Notes under the pieces: generated by a model
Seen by the model: the letters and a program-made list of their open reading frames with translations, nothing else
Told to the model about the DNA's origin: nothing
The model's database searches: none
Assembly (NCBI RefSeq): GCF_006711645.1
Contig: NZ_CP041247.1
Coordinates: 2,480,001 to 2,544,000 of the forward strand
Reading direction: 5' to 3'
DNA: 64,000 nucleotides
DNA from: Klebsiella electrica
GTDB lineage: Bacteria; Pseudomonadota; Gammaproteobacteria; Enterobacterales; Enterobacteriaceae
Shown: piece by piece, positions 15,816-25,397 of the stretch
Numbering within the stretch: position 1 is the stretch's first letter
Layout of the letters: each line of letters begins with the position of its first letter
Translations under genes and position numbers: made by a program

Positions 15816-16607
15816 CGCGCTGCGTTTCTCAGGGCTTTGCCGTCTTGCGGCAAGGCCCGAGCGCCAGTGACTGGCTTCGTCCCATAATGAACAGACCTCT
15901 GTTCGTCTTTTATTCTGCAACAAGAATAAAATCCAGCATATTTCATTGTCAGTTGTTCAGTCTGCTTATCTATCTGCTATTTATCAGCCGACGCCGCTAA
16001 TGACGGCGCTGTTATTGCGCCGTGTTTGGGGTTAATTGCAGCGATCTGGATGCTAATTCCCTGGTGTAAATTTAGGAGTTTTCCTTATTTTAATTATTTG
16101 TTATTTATATGTGTGGCCGGCATCGATATCCGCCATATATTGTAAGCGATAAAACACTTCTTCATTGGCTCAAAGGCAGTTTAAGCTGCAAATTTAATGG
16201 CGAAACTAGCGCTAAATACTAAATGTTGATTTTTATCGAATGTAATGGTTGTTGAGTTGTTTTTTTATTATGAAATAGCCCGCTAAAAATAAACCCTGTC
16301 TGCTGCCGCGTCAGGGTAATAAATACCGTCAAATAATGCCTGATTTATAAGCAATTAGTCCGCTTTTTTGAGGCTGTTTTTTCTTCAAATGATCGGTCAA
16401 AACGATCGTTATATGTTAAGTGATAGCTTTGAGCTATTAACCAGAATGAAATCGATCGATTATAAATATTAGCTGGCCGCAGAATTATCAGGCTATTCTG
16501 CTGCTGCCCGGGAAATATCAGCACCGAAGGATGGATTCTTTTTGTGAATATATTCCGGGAGATCTATAAATTTAAATATTGAATGATGGTTAATAAGGGA
16601 ACTAATA
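15816..16607. other. Long AT-rich leader region before the Tad pilus operon
   Basis: Nearly 800 bases with no gene. At 15832-15858 a GC-rich hairpin (GGGCTTTGCCG / CGGCAAGGCCC) follows urtE and may end that operon, although no T run follows. A perfect inverted repeat GAACAGACCTCTGTTC lies at 15889-15904. From about 16080 the sequence is strongly AT-rich and holds GATC-rich palindromes (AACGATCGTT near 16398, ATCGATCGAT near 16451) and a small hairpin ATAGCT-TTG-AGCTAT near 16425. This is the likely control region of the pilus operon; I cannot assign individual promoters. Confidence 0.6.
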
Positions 16608-16865
16608 ATGCTAAACCGTGTTTATGATAAATATCTGGCTGCCTATAGCTGTGTTGCTGGATGCATTTATGATTTCAAAAACAATGAAAAAGGCGTCACC
16701 GCCGTTGAGTACGCGATTGTCATCGCAGGCGTGGCCGCCGTTGTTGCCGTTGTTTTCGGTTCGGGCGGAACCGTAGAGAATATGTTGACCGGGATTTTTG
16801 ACAATATCAAAACTAAGGTTGATACCTCTATGCAACTTGGCGGTGGCGGTACCCCTGCGCCATAA
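16608..16865 (+). CDS. flp: Flp/Fap pilin
   Basis: An 85-residue type IVb prepilin. The leader of 29 residues ends in N-E-K-G, cleavage would follow Gly29, and the mature protein begins V-T-A-V-E-Y-A-I-V with Glu at +5 and the adjacent Tyr, the Flp signature. A hydrophobic helix of about 20 residues follows, then a short polar tail ending in Gly- and Pro-rich residues. It is the major subunit of the pilus and would be processed by the prepilin peptidase encoded at 27285. AAGGGA precedes the ATG. It opens the operon. Confidence 0.94.
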   Translation: MLNRVYDKYLAAYSCVAGCIYDFKNNEKGVTAVEYAIVIAGVAAVVAVVFGSGGTVENMLTGIFDNIKTKVDTSMQLGGGGTPAP

Positions 16866-16970
16866 GCCTTTTCACGTTCATTAGTGGTTTTAATACGGGC
16901 ATAGCAGGACGCAATGCTCGTATTTGTCAATTTCAGATACATGGATACTGTCAACGCAAAGTGGAAAACA

Positions 16971-17843
16971 ATGAATATGAAAAGAGGCGGTCTGCTGGTT
17001 TATGTGGTGATGATCGTTGTCGGTATTCTGGGGCTGTTTTTCTATTTTAATCAATCCCGCACGGCTGCCCCTTTGCAGGCCAGCCAGCCAGAAAAAAAAC
17101 CGCAGCAGACGATAAGCGTGGTGGTAGCCACCCGTGATTTAGACGCCAGAACGATACTACGGGCCGGGGACTTTCAGATTAAAACCGTTACGGTTGATGT
17201 CGGCAGTACCGATGCGCAGTTTAATCTCGTCGGTAAAAACCTGGATAACTGGGCGTTAAAAAGCGCGGTGCCGGCGAATTCATGGATTTTGCCGGGTTTA
17301 ATGGTGGCGCCGGGCAGCGATGAATACCTGACCCTGTTTTTACGGCCGGGGAATATTCTCTATACCTTTGAGCTAAACAAGTCAGACAACTATTTATTAA
17401 ATAACATCAAAGCCGGGCAGGGCGTGGATATTTATCTCTCCTATCGTCGGATATACCCCAAACATGAAGATACGCTGGAAGTCGGCGCCGAACAGTCCCG
17501 TGAGAAAAATCAGCTTTATAACCGCCTGAAACCGCTGATGGGCAATAAGCGGGTACTGGCGATTCGCCCGGCAAAAACGGTGGTCAATAACGGCGTCAAC
17601 GTGGTGGAAAAGGGTAGCCAGCTGGTGGTGGAGCTGCAGGATCGCGAGGTCAAAATGCTGAAGGGGCTGGGCGGCGAGCTGGCGAATATTCTCCTGTTTC
17701 CGGCCACCACCTCTCCGGAAGGGAAATCGACCATTGCGCTGCCTTCGGCTGAGGCGGCATGGCCGGTCAGCGACGACGTGATTTTTAATCTACCTCCCGT
17801 TCCAGCAAAGCTCGCCTCAGAAATTAACGAGCTTCGAGGCTAA
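16971..17843 (+). CDS. cpaB: Flp pilus assembly protein CpaB/RcpC
   Basis: A 290-residue protein with an N-terminal membrane span (residues about 8-25, G-L-L-V-Y-V-V-M-I-V-V-G-I-L-G) and a periplasmic part. Residues about 55-120 read as an SAF domain (V-V-V-A-T-R-D-L-D-A-R-T-I-L-R near 52), as in CpaB/RcpC, followed by the RcpC domain. The family acts in the periplasm, possibly stabilising the secretin or binding peptidoglycan. I chose the ATG at 16971, with TGGA seven bases upstream, over an upstream ATG at 16914 that would add 19 residues before the membrane helix. Confidence 0.88.
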   Translation: MNMKRGGLLVYVVMIVVGILGLFFYFNQSRTAAPLQASQPEKKPQQTISVVVATRDLDARTILRAGDFQIKTVTVDVGSTDAQFNLVGKNLDNWALKSAVPANSWILPGLMVAPGSDEYLTLFLRPGNILYTFELNKSDNYLLNNIKAGQGVDIYLSYRRIYPKHEDTLEVGAEQSREKNQLYNRLKPLMGNKRVLAIRPAKTVVNNGVNVVEKGSQLVVELQDREVKMLKGLGGELANILLFPATTSPEGKSTIALPSAEAAWPVSDDVIFNLPPVPAKLASEINELRG

Positions 17844-17908
17844 ATCGCCGCCTGACCTCAGGTGGCTTATAACACCATGGAACCCCGGATACAGGGATAT
17901 TTTAAAAG

Positions 17909-19309
17909 ATGACTCAACGTTTGTTCTGCATTAAAAGGCTGTTTGTGCTGCTGGTGCTTTGCGTGTTTTCTCTGGGGGCCAGGGCGGAGGTCGTTAATCT
18001 CAAACCCGGGCAATCGAAAACGCTGCGCTTCGCTAGCGCCGTTAATACGGTGTTTGTGTCAGACCCGGCCGTTGCCGATTACAAAATCGTCAACGATAAA
18101 AATATCGTGCTGTATGCCCGCAAGCTGGGTAGCACTGAGCTGGTGGTCTATGGCCCGCAGGCGAAAATCCTGATGAATCTCAGCGTGGATGTCGACCCTT
18201 TTCTGAGCGACATTCGCCAGCGCGTGGCGCGTGAATACCCCGGCAGTACGGTGGAGGTGAAACGCTTCCAGAATGCCGATAAAGCCACGTGGATCCTGAG
18301 CGGCACGGTGCCCGATGAAGAGAGCCGTGACGGGGTCTATCAGCTGGTCGGCAGTCTGGTGGGCTCCGGCGATGGCGGCAGTAAAAGTAACGGCAGCAAC
18401 ACCAGCAGTGAAAACACCCGTTTTGCGATCGCCAAAGTCTATGACAACGTCATTAACCGCTTACAGCTCCCGTCCTCGAACCAGGTCAACGTTAAACTGA
18501 CCGTGGTGGAGGTAAGCAAAGAGTTTACCGACAACCTGGGCATTGAGTGGAGCAGCCTGACGCTGGATAGCATTATCAACGGCGGCAGCAGCGTGAACAG
18601 CCCCGGCATGTTTAATTTACTCGGTTTTCGCCGTGGGTTTGATGCCGGAAATATCAGCACCCTGATTAACGCCATCAAAAATGACTCGATTGCCCGGGTG
18701 CTGGCCCAGCCTAATCTCACCGTACTTTCCGGAGAGTCCGCCAGTTTCCTGGTAGGCGGCGAAATTCCGATTATGGTGAAAGACCAGGACTCGGTCACCG
18801 TGCAGTATAAAGAGTACGGTATTCGCCTGAATATCACCGCCAAGGTGGAAAAACGCCAGAAGATACGCCTGTTTGTCTCCAATGAATTAAGCAGCGTCAC
18901 CGGTTCGTATGCCTATAACGACTACCAGATCCCGACCATGCGTACCCGGCGCTCCAGCTCAACCATCGAGCTGGCGGATGGCGACAGCTTTGTTATCGGC
19001 GGATTATTAAGCGAGGCCGATAAGGAGTCGCTCACCAAAGTGCCGTTTATTGGCGATATTCCGGTGCTGGGGGCATTGGCCCGTAGCTCGATGACCGAAA
19101 GAAGCAAAAGCGAACTGGTGGTATTCGCCACGGTGAATCTGGTGAAACCGCAGGCCGAAGCGGCGGCCCGCAAGATGTCGCTTCCATCCTTTCGCCGCAG
19201 CTCGGTTGAGAAGCTGTTCTTTAACGTCGGCGTTGACCAGAAAATGCGCGAAGAGCGTTTAAATAGTGATGCCGGACGCTTTCTTGAACAGGGCGGCTTT
19301 GCCCGCTAA
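17909..19309 (+). CDS. rcpA: Tad secretin CpaC/RcpA
   Basis: A 466-residue outer-membrane secretin with a signal peptide (basic start, hydrophobic core, cleavage about residue 26 after A-R-A). Residues 28-100 are the T2SS/T3SS pilus N domain (N-L-K-P-G-Q-S-K-T-L, V-S-D-P-A-V-A-D-Y). A BON-like part follows. The secretin core runs from about residue 190, with the conserved V-G-G-E-I-P near 285 and T-R-R-S-S-S-T-I-E-L-A-D-G near 349. It would form the gated channel for the Flp fibre. A Ser/Gly/Asn-rich low-complexity stretch lies near residues 150-170. Confidence 0.93.
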   Translation: MTQRLFCIKRLFVLLVLCVFSLGARAEVVNLKPGQSKTLRFASAVNTVFVSDPAVADYKIVNDKNIVLYARKLGSTELVVYGPQAKILMNLSVDVDPFLSDIRQRVAREYPGSTVEVKRFQNADKATWILSGTVPDEESRDGVYQLVGSLVGSGDGGSKSNGSNTSSENTRFAIAKVYDNVINRLQLPSSNQVNVKLTVVEVSKEFTDNLGIEWSSLTLDSIINGGSSVNSPGMFNLLGFRRGFDAGNISTLINAIKNDSIARVLAQPNLTVLSGESASFLVGGEIPIMVKDQDSVTVQYKEYGIRLNITAKVEKRQKIRLFVSNELSSVTGSYAYNDYQIPTMRTRRSSSTIELADGDSFVIGGLLSEADKESLTKVPFIGDIPVLGALARSSMTERSKSELVVFATVNLVKPQAEAAARKMSLPSFRRSSVEKLFFNVGVDQKMREERLNSDAGRFLEQGGFAR

Positions 19310-19345
19310 CGACCTCGCATCATTGACATATTTCTGGAGTGAAAG

Positions 19346-20485
19346 ATGAAGTTGTTTTCGGATTCTAAAAAGAAAAGCGAGCCGGAAGTCGCGCAGAAGG
19401 CGAAAAAGGGGGGCGCGCAGTCGATAATTATTATCTCCCCTGATAAAGAGATACTTTCTGACATTAGCAGTTTGTTATTAATTAATAACTTTAATAACGT
19501 TATTGGTCACCCGCTTGATTTTTTTGCCTTGCAGGATGACAGCATTTTGCGCGGCGCCGCGACGGTAATTATTGATATCGGCAACTGTAATGATGTCACC
19601 TTAATCTGTGAAACGGCCACATTGCTGATTCCCGCCAGCGCGCGTCAGGTCTTTCTCGGTCGCAATGACTCAATAGCTTTCGCCCAGGCGCTGATGAGCG
19701 CCGGCGTCTGCTATCTGCATATTCAGTCCCAGCTGGCGCAGCTGGCCGGGCAGCTCCAGCAGCCTGACAGCGCCCTGGCGACGCGCAGCATGATGAAAAT
19801 CAGTCTGCTGGGCTGCAAAGGCGGCGTGGGTACCACAACCGTGGCCTGGCAGCTGTTTCAGGCCATCGGTATGCAGACCTCGATCCCCTCGCTGCTGGTG
19901 CAGGGCGCCAGCGGCAGCCGGGATCTTGATTTAATGACCTCCCGTACTCTGCCCAGAGACGGGGCGATTACGCCGATGGGGCCTCAGCAGTCCGCGCGCA
20001 TAGAGCCCCTGGATGCGGCCTGGACCTATGACGATAGCCACTTCAATGCGTTCAATCTGGTGATGTTCGATCACGGCGTCTATGCCCAACCCTACGAGCA
20101 TCTTGAGACCGTCTTTACGCAATCCAGCACCTTGATTCTGGTGATTAACCGCGATCTGAGCGCCCTGCGGGTGGCTAAGTATTTGCTGGATGAGAAGCAG
20201 CGCGTTGACCTGTCGCGCGGCGGCAAAGAGCTGCGGGTCTTCATCTGCCTCAATGAGAATCACCCTGCGCACGGCGATGAGCTGCGCAATGACGATATTG
20301 AGGAGTACCTGGGTTACCCGCTGGCGGTGATTAACCCGTGGAACGTTAAGCAAAACCAACCGTTGTCGGCAACACCGCTGTGGCGTTTTGCCGCCCAAAG
20401 CCTGCTGGGTAAATCTGAGCAGGAGACGGCAAAGAGAAGATTATTTCCATCGTTTTTCTCATTACGCCCCGACCGTAAGTCGTAG
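19346..20485 (+). CDS. tadZ: Tad pilus localisation ATPase TadZ/CpaE
   Basis: A 379-residue MinD/ParA-superfamily protein. The N-terminal 130 residues resemble an atypical receiver domain (I-I-I-S-P-D-K-E-I near 29). The C-terminal part has a deviant Walker A, G-C-K-G-G-V-G-T-T-T-V near residues 155-165: the ParA signature Lys is present but the usual Lys before Thr is replaced by Thr, as in many TadZ proteins, so ATP hydrolysis may be weak. L-V-M-F-D-H-G near 240 is the Walker B region. TadZ marks the pole or site where the pilus machine assembles. This matters here because a GTPase module follows in the same operon. Confidence 0.9.
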   Translation: MKLFSDSKKKSEPEVAQKAKKGGAQSIIIISPDKEILSDISSLLLINNFNNVIGHPLDFFALQDDSILRGAATVIIDIGNCNDVTLICETATLLIPASARQVFLGRNDSIAFAQALMSAGVCYLHIQSQLAQLAGQLQQPDSALATRSMMKISLLGCKGGVGTTTVAWQLFQAIGMQTSIPSLLVQGASGSRDLDLMTSRTLPRDGAITPMGPQQSARIEPLDAAWTYDDSHFNAFNLVMFDHGVYAQPYEHLETVFTQSSTLILVINRDLSALRVAKYLLDEKQRVDLSRGGKELRVFICLNENHPAHGDELRNDDIEEYLGYPLAVINPWNVKQNQPLSATPLWRFAAQSLLGKSEQETAKRRLFPSFFSLRPDRKS

Positions 20486-20522
20486 CGGATTTCGTCACGC
20501 GGCGGGAACATAACTTTTAAGG

Positions 20523-21825
20523 ATGACGACAGCGATGGATACGGAGAGCTTTGAATCCCTGCTCTATTTTCGTGAGCTGGTGCTGAAGAGCGTTGATTTA
20601 GAACGGGTTGATGCGTTGCGTCACGATCGCGATGCGCTGTTTCGGGAAATCAGCGAGGTGATCACGCGGCAGGTGAACAGCAGCGGCAGATATTTATCCT
20701 CCCGCGCCAGTCACGATCTGTGCGAGCTGGTTACCGATGAGATAACCGGCTACGGCCCGCTACGGGAATTAATGGAAGACGACACCATCAGCGATATTTT
20801 GGTGAACGGCCCGGATCGCATTTTTGTTGAGCGTTTCGGCAAACTTGAACAGGTCGATAAACGCTTCCTCAACGACGTTCAGCTCACCGATATCGCCAGA
20901 CGGCTGGTTTCGCGAGTGGGGCGCCGGGTCGATGATTCCCAGCCGCTGGTGGACGCAAGGATGCCGGACGGCAGCCGCCTCAACGTGGTGATTTCACCGG
21001 TGGCGCTGGATGGCGCGTCGATCTCCATCCGTAAGTTTGGCAAGGGTAAGAAATCACTGGCCGACCTGGTGGAGTACGGCAGCATGAATGAAATGATGGC
21101 CAATTTTCTGGTCATCGCCAGCCGCTGTCGGGTCAACATTATTGTCTCCGGGGGGGACGGGCTCGGGGAAAACCACGCTGCTTAACGCGATGTCGCAATA
21201 CATCAATGAAGATGAGCGGGTACTTACCCTGGAAGATGCCGCCGAACTGCGGTTACAGCGGCCGCACGTGGTTCGCCTGGAGACGCGAATGGCCGGGTCG
21301 GAAAACCAGGGAGTGGTGAATATGCGCCATCTGGTGGTCAACGCGCTGCGTATGCGTCCCGACAGGATAATCGTCGGCGAGTGTCGTGGCGAGGAGGCTT
21401 TTGAGATGCTGCAGGCCATGAACACCGGCCATGATGGTTCAATGTCGACGCTGCATGCCAACTCGCCGCGCGACGCGCTGGCGCGTCTGGAGAGCATGAT
21501 CATGATGTCCAGCGCGTCGCTGCCGTTGGCGGCCATACGCCGCAACATCGCCTCGGCGGTCAACATCATCGTGCAGGTGTCGCGCCTGCCGGACGGCTCG
21601 CGCAAGGTGATCAACATCGCCGAAGTGATGGGCATGGAAGGAGACAACATTATTCTGCAGGACATCTTTAGCTTCGGCGCCGAAGCGGATCGCAATGAGT
21701 ACGGCAAGATTCAGGGGACGTTTACCTGTTTTGGGCTGCTCCAGCGTTCGGCGGTGTACCGCCAGGCGCTGGTGCACGGCCTGCTTGAACCTTTAAAACA
21801 ACTGTTCGGGAACCGGATGCCATGA
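20523..21825 (+). pseudogene. tadA: Tad pilus ATPase TadA/CpaF, interrupted by a 1-base frameshift in the Walker A motif
   Basis: Two frames together give a full-length CpaF-type secretion ATPase of about 430 residues. The first runs to a stop at 21185 and carries the N-terminal part (Y-G-P-L-R-E-L-M near residue 80, V-D-A-R-M-P-D-G-S-R near 143). The second carries G-G-T-G-S-G-K-T-T, the Asp box and [14 protein letters not shown] (Walker B), to 21825. The switch falls in a run of seven G at 21150-21156; with six G the reading is [11 protein letters not shown] without a break. So one base is extra. It may be a real mutation, a phase-variable tract, slippage or a base-calling error. The start may be 20535 rather than 20523, where AAGG abuts the ATG. 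Confidence 0.92.
21150..21156 (+). repeat. G7 homopolymer within tadA
   Basis: Seven consecutive G residues encode the first glycines of the Walker A loop. A length of six restores the TadA frame. Such G tracts are prone to slippage in replication and in base calling. Confidence 0.85.
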
Positions 21826-22727
21826 TGATGATCATTTTTAGCTTTCTGCTGCTGGCAGGCTGCATTCAGTTGGGGCTGTGGTATCGCCAGCAGAAGCGCA
21901 TGCGGCGTTTACAGCAGGCGGAAGCCGCCCGTAACCGGGTGGAGCTGACAAGGCGACTGCTGCGTAATCCGCTGGGCGGGTGGTTATCACGCTTGATGGA
22001 CACTATGCGTCTTCATTTACTGGGCAAGCAGCGCGCTACCGTCTTGCGCCACGGGCTGATCCTGCTGCTGGTCCAGGCCGCAAGCTTCTACGTAAACCAG
22101 AATTACCTGAACCTGAGTCCGCTGATTATCCATCCCGCATGCTTTGTGCTGACCCTCTACGGCCTGTATCTCAACAGTAAGAAAAAGATGCGTCTGGAAT
22201 TTGATGCTCAGTTTTCGGAAGCGCTGAATATTATTAACAGCTCGATCCGCGCCGGTAACTCGGTTATTCAGGGGATTGAGCAGTGCGGGCAAAAGATTGA
22301 CGGTGTGCTGGGCGATGAATTCAGACAGATATCGCAGCGCCTGGAAATCGGTGAAGATGCGGAAAGCGTATTTTTGGCCTCGTGGCGACGCCTGCCGTTT
22401 AGTGAATACTACTTTTTCATCATTACCGTACAGCTCAACATGAAAGGCGGGGGGCAGGTCAAAGAGGTGATGTCGCGTCTGGGAACGCTTATCTCCAACG
22501 CCCGGGTACTGGAGAAGAAAAAATACGCCATGACATCGGAAGTCCGCATGTCGATTAAGATACTGACGGCTATCCCCATTTTTTTCTTCTTCTTTCTGAA
22601 ATTTCAGTCACCGGCCAATTTTGACATTTTGCTGCACCATCCGACGGGCCAGATGATGCTCTATTACGCTATTTGCAGCATTCTGCTGGGGCTGCTGATT
22701 GTCTGGATGATGATGAATAAAATATAG
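21822..22727 (+). CDS. tadB: Tad inner-membrane platform protein TadB
   Basis: A 301-residue protein with an N-terminal span (residues 1-18), a pair of spans near 80-115, and a C-terminal pair (near 250-298). The central part is a T2SSF domain ([14 protein letters not shown] near 136, L-N-M-K-G-G-G-Q-V near 205). TadB and TadC form the platform on which TadA acts. The gene overlaps the tadA end by four bases (ATGATG), so it is translationally coupled and could suffer polar effects from the frameshift. Confidence 0.92.
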   Translation: MMMIIFSFLLLAGCIQLGLWYRQQKRMRRLQQAEAARNRVELTRRLLRNPLGGWLSRLMDTMRLHLLGKQRATVLRHGLILLLVQAASFYVNQNYLNLSPLIIHPACFVLTLYGLYLNSKKKMRLEFDAQFSEALNIINSSIRAGNSVIQGIEQCGQKIDGVLGDEFRQISQRLEIGEDAESVFLASWRRLPFSEYYFFIITVQLNMKGGGQVKEVMSRLGTLISNARVLEKKKYAMTSEVRMSIKILTAIPIFFFFFLKFQSPANFDILLHHPTGQMMLYYAICSILLGLLIVWMMMNKI

Positions 22728-22734
22728 GTGGCAT

Positions 22735-23580
22735 ATGTTTTATATTCTTGCGCTAATCCTGCTGGTCTCCGGCGCCGGGGGATTAACCCGGATCTGGTTA
22801 TTGAAGCGACGTCGGCAGCGTATTTATCACCTGCTGGAGCAGAGTAGCAAGCAGTACGCTTTTATCCCACAGGATAATACAACGCCGGTTGAGCGAATCA
22901 TGAGGAAAACCAGTCGACTGGTCTCGTGGACCGCGATGCTGGATAAAAACATTGTCGCTAAAACGTTAACCGTCGTTATCGCGACGCTACTGCTGGTATT
23001 CGTGGATGCGGCCGGGATTTATACATTTTCCCGTGAGATGTTATTTCTTTGCGTACTGGCCTGCGTGGTGGTGGTTATTCTGTTACCGAATCTGGTAAAG
23101 GAAATGACCATAAAAAAACACATGAAAAGGATTTCTGACGACCTGCCATTCGTTATCGATATGCTGGCAGTCTGCGTGCAATCCGGGATGACCATTGAAA
23201 AAGCGTTGCGTTATATCGCCGACAATACCTATGCCATTAATCCCAATATCGCCACGCTGTTCGACAGGGCGATGCTCAAAACAGAGGTGAACGGGATTAA
23301 CGCCGCGCTGGAACAACTCTATGAAGAGGTTCCGGGGACAGAAGTCAGAATGCTGTGTTCGACCTTGCAGCAAAGTATTAAATATGGCTCGTCAATATAT
23401 CAGGTGTTGATCGACCTTTCTAAAGAGATGCGCGAACTGCAGCTGCTGAATACCGAAGAGAAGGTGGCCAGCCTGTCAGCAAAAATGACGTTGCCGATGA
23501 TCGCTTTCATTATGTTTCCGCTGTTGGTCATCGTCGCGGGGCCGGGTTTTATAGGGATGGTGTCAATGTGGTCAAAATAA
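22735..23580 (+). CDS. tadC: Tad inner-membrane platform protein TadC
   Basis: A 281-residue T2SSF-domain protein with an N-terminal span, two spans near residues 80-120 and a C-terminal span near 255-275. D-D-L-P-F-V-I-D-M-L-A-V-C-V-Q-S-G near 135 is the family's conserved cytoplasmic helix. It begins eight bases after tadB. Its end overlaps the next gene by 13 bases. Confidence 0.92.
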   Translation: MFYILALILLVSGAGGLTRIWLLKRRRQRIYHLLEQSSKQYAFIPQDNTTPVERIMRKTSRLVSWTAMLDKNIVAKTLTVVIATLLLVFVDAAGIYTFSREMLFLCVLACVVVVILLPNLVKEMTIKKHMKRISDDLPFVIDMLAVCVQSGMTIEKALRYIADNTYAINPNIATLFDRAMLKTEVNGINAALEQLYEEVPGTEVRMLCSTLQQSIKYGSSIYQVLIDLSKEMRELQLLNTEEKVASLSAKMTLPMIAFIMFPLLVIVAGPGFIGMVSMWSK

Positions 23581-24869
23581 TCTCTCTTACGGCGTTTCTC
23601 GCGCTGCTGGCGTTGGGCGGCTGCCAGAGCCAAACCGGCGGCGGTGAACTCAATGATAGTCAGCGTGAATATATTCTCAGTAAGGTCAATAACTATAACG
23701 GCTTGATCAAGCTCTACCGTGAAAAGCTCAGCCGTAAAGAGGATAAGGATACCCGCTACCAGCTGGCGGAATACTACTATCTGGCGGAGGATTTCGACTC
23801 TTCCCGCCAGTATCTGCAGCCGCTCATCGCCAACAATCCCGATGAACGGGCATTATTACTGGCAAGTAAAAACCTGATGGAGCTCGGCAATTATAGCGAA
23901 GCGCAGGCGATGGTTGCCGGCGTGCTCAGGCAGAACCCCCAAAGCGGCGAGGCCTGGAATATGCAGGGGATCCTGCTGGCGCAAGATGGCGATTTTACCG
24001 GGGCGGCCCGCGCGTTTAATAGCGCGAGGCAGCGCTTTGTCGATGACGATATCGTGATTAATAACCTGGCGATGCTGGCCATTATGCAAAACGATTACGC
24101 CACCGCCAGAGACTATCTTTTTTCTCTCTACGGCAGGGGGCATGCGAGCCAGAAAGTGCTGCATAACCTCGTCTACGTGCTGGTCAAGCTCCAGGACTTT
24201 AACGGTGCGGAAAGCATCCTGCAGCAGGAAAAGATGGCCGACCGTAGCGACGGGTTGATGGAAGCGCTGGCGAAAGTGAATCCGCGCCCGCGCGTGCGGT
24301 CGGCAGCGTTGTCGGCCCCGGCTCCGGTGTCGATAGCGAAAAGCGCGGCGCCAGCGGTGAAATCGGGGGCCCAGACCGGCATCGCACCGCCACCGCTCAA
24401 AACGGCGGCCGCTGAACGCACATCGACCTCCACTCAGGATGAAATAACCCGGCTCCTGGATAATCAGCCGACGGCGAAGCCGGCAGGGCTGGTGGAAAAA
24501 GCGTCTTTGTCGTTAACCAGCGGTCTGAAAGACGTTTCTGCGGTTCGCTCCGGACGCCACCCCGGATATTTCCGCATGACGCTGGAGTCGCAGCATGCGA
24601 TTAATTTCCGCGAACTTCCCAGCGCGGATAAAAATAAGCGTATTTTTGAATTACAGAATGTCAGACTAGGGCAGGCGTTGCTGCGTGCGGCTGACGATAT
24701 TCCCAGAGAATACCCCAATATCAATAAATTGACGTTTTATCAGAATCAAACGGATGCTGTTTTAATTGAGTTTGAATTTACCCACTCACTGGCAAAAACG
24801 AAGGTATTCCGCCTCGCTGCGGGTAAGGTTCCAGGGGAACGACTGGTGTTTGATATTTATTACGGCTGA
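23568..24869 (+). CDS. tadD: TadD-like TPR lipoprotein with an extra C-terminal domain
   Basis: A 433-residue lipoprotein starting at GTG 23568 inside the tadC end. The signal has a lipobox, L-G-G-C at residues 16-19, so Cys19 would be lipidated. Residues about 45-220 are TPR repeats (Y-Q-L-A-E-Y-Y-Y-L-A-E-D-F, A-W-N-M-Q-G-I-L-L-A-Q-D-G, and similar). Residues 225-320 are an Ala/Pro/Ser/Thr linker. The last 110 residues are a separate domain with L-E-S-Q-H-A-I-N-F-R-E-L and E-R-L-V-F-D-I-Y-Y at the end, which looks like an AMIN-type or related beta domain. TadD helps secretin assembly and is usually only the TPR part, so the extra domain is unusual. It might bind peptidoglycan, as AMIN domains can. 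Confidence 0.85.
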   Translation: MVKIISLTAFLALLALGGCQSQTGGGELNDSQREYILSKVNNYNGLIKLYREKLSRKEDKDTRYQLAEYYYLAEDFDSSRQYLQPLIANNPDERALLLASKNLMELGNYSEAQAMVAGVLRQNPQSGEAWNMQGILLAQDGDFTGAARAFNSARQRFVDDDIVINNLAMLAIMQNDYATARDYLFSLYGRGHASQKVLHNLVYVLVKLQDFNGAESILQQEKMADRSDGLMEALAKVNPRPRVRSAALSAPAPVSIAKSAAPAVKSGAQTGIAPPPLKTAAAERTSTSTQDEITRLLDNQPTAKPAGLVEKASLSLTSGLKDVSAVRSGRHPGYFRMTLESQHAINFRELPSADKNKRIFELQNVRLGQALLRAADDIPREYPNINKLTFYQNQTDAVLIEFEFTHSLAKTKVFRLAAGKVPGERLVFDIYYG

Positions 24870-24904
24870 ACCGCCGGGTCTGTTTTTATACGGAAATAAA
24901 CATT

Positions 24905-25366
24905 ATGAAAATTTATGAATACAACGATCTGCTGGTGCAGGTGCCGGCGGGCGTCACGCATCTGATGATCGGCGCAGATGGCGTATTACGCGGCTATCGC
25001 AACAGGCCGGATATGTCATTGCCCCGGCCCTGGGAAACGACGGAAAGTATTATTCCTGGCGTGCTGAACTGGGAAAAATCACACGCTGAGATTGCCGCGC
25101 TGCGGGAATATTCGCCCATTATTATTCACGAGTTTGCGGTGCCGGGAACCGAACGTTTCCGCGTCGGCGATAAATACACGCTGCATGCGACCATCAATGA
25201 AGAACTCTGTTTGACCTCCGAGGTTCATGCGGTCGTCAGCTGCTATACGCCGGGCATGAAGCCCTGGTGCCAGATATTAAAACTGAAGGTCGAAGGACTC
25301 TCTATCGATAATATTCTGCTGGCAAATGTTAAAGAAGTTCTTCATGACTTAAAAGTCACTGATTAA
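24905..25366 (+). CDS. Hypothetical protein at the start of the roadblock/GTPase cassette
   Basis: A 153-residue soluble protein, no signal or membrane segment. It begins M-K-I-Y-E-Y-N-D and has alternating strand-like segments (Y-S-P-I-I-I-H-E-F near 77, L-H-A-T-I-N-E-E near 97, H-A-V-V-S-C-Y near 113), suggesting a mainly beta fold, then an amphipathic helix at the end. Two Cys and a W-C pair lie near 118-126. I do not recognise a family. It lies between tadD and the roadblock gene, same strand, 35-base gap, so it is part of the pilus operon and a likely partner of the GTPase module. Confidence 0.75.
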   Translation: MKIYEYNDLLVQVPAGVTHLMIGADGVLRGYRNRPDMSLPRPWETTESIIPGVLNWEKSHAEIAALREYSPIIIHEFAVPGTERFRVGDKYTLHATINEELCLTSEVHAVVSCYTPGMKPWCQILKLKVEGLSIDNILLANVKEVLHDLKVTD

Positions 25367-25397
25367 TCACAACAGAATGAATTTACAGGAGAAAATA

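Noticed and set aside
21142..21825. The second half of TadA as a separate protein with its own TTG start
   Set aside because: The first residues duplicate the Walker A loop of the upstream frame; one base removal joins both halves into a normal TadA.
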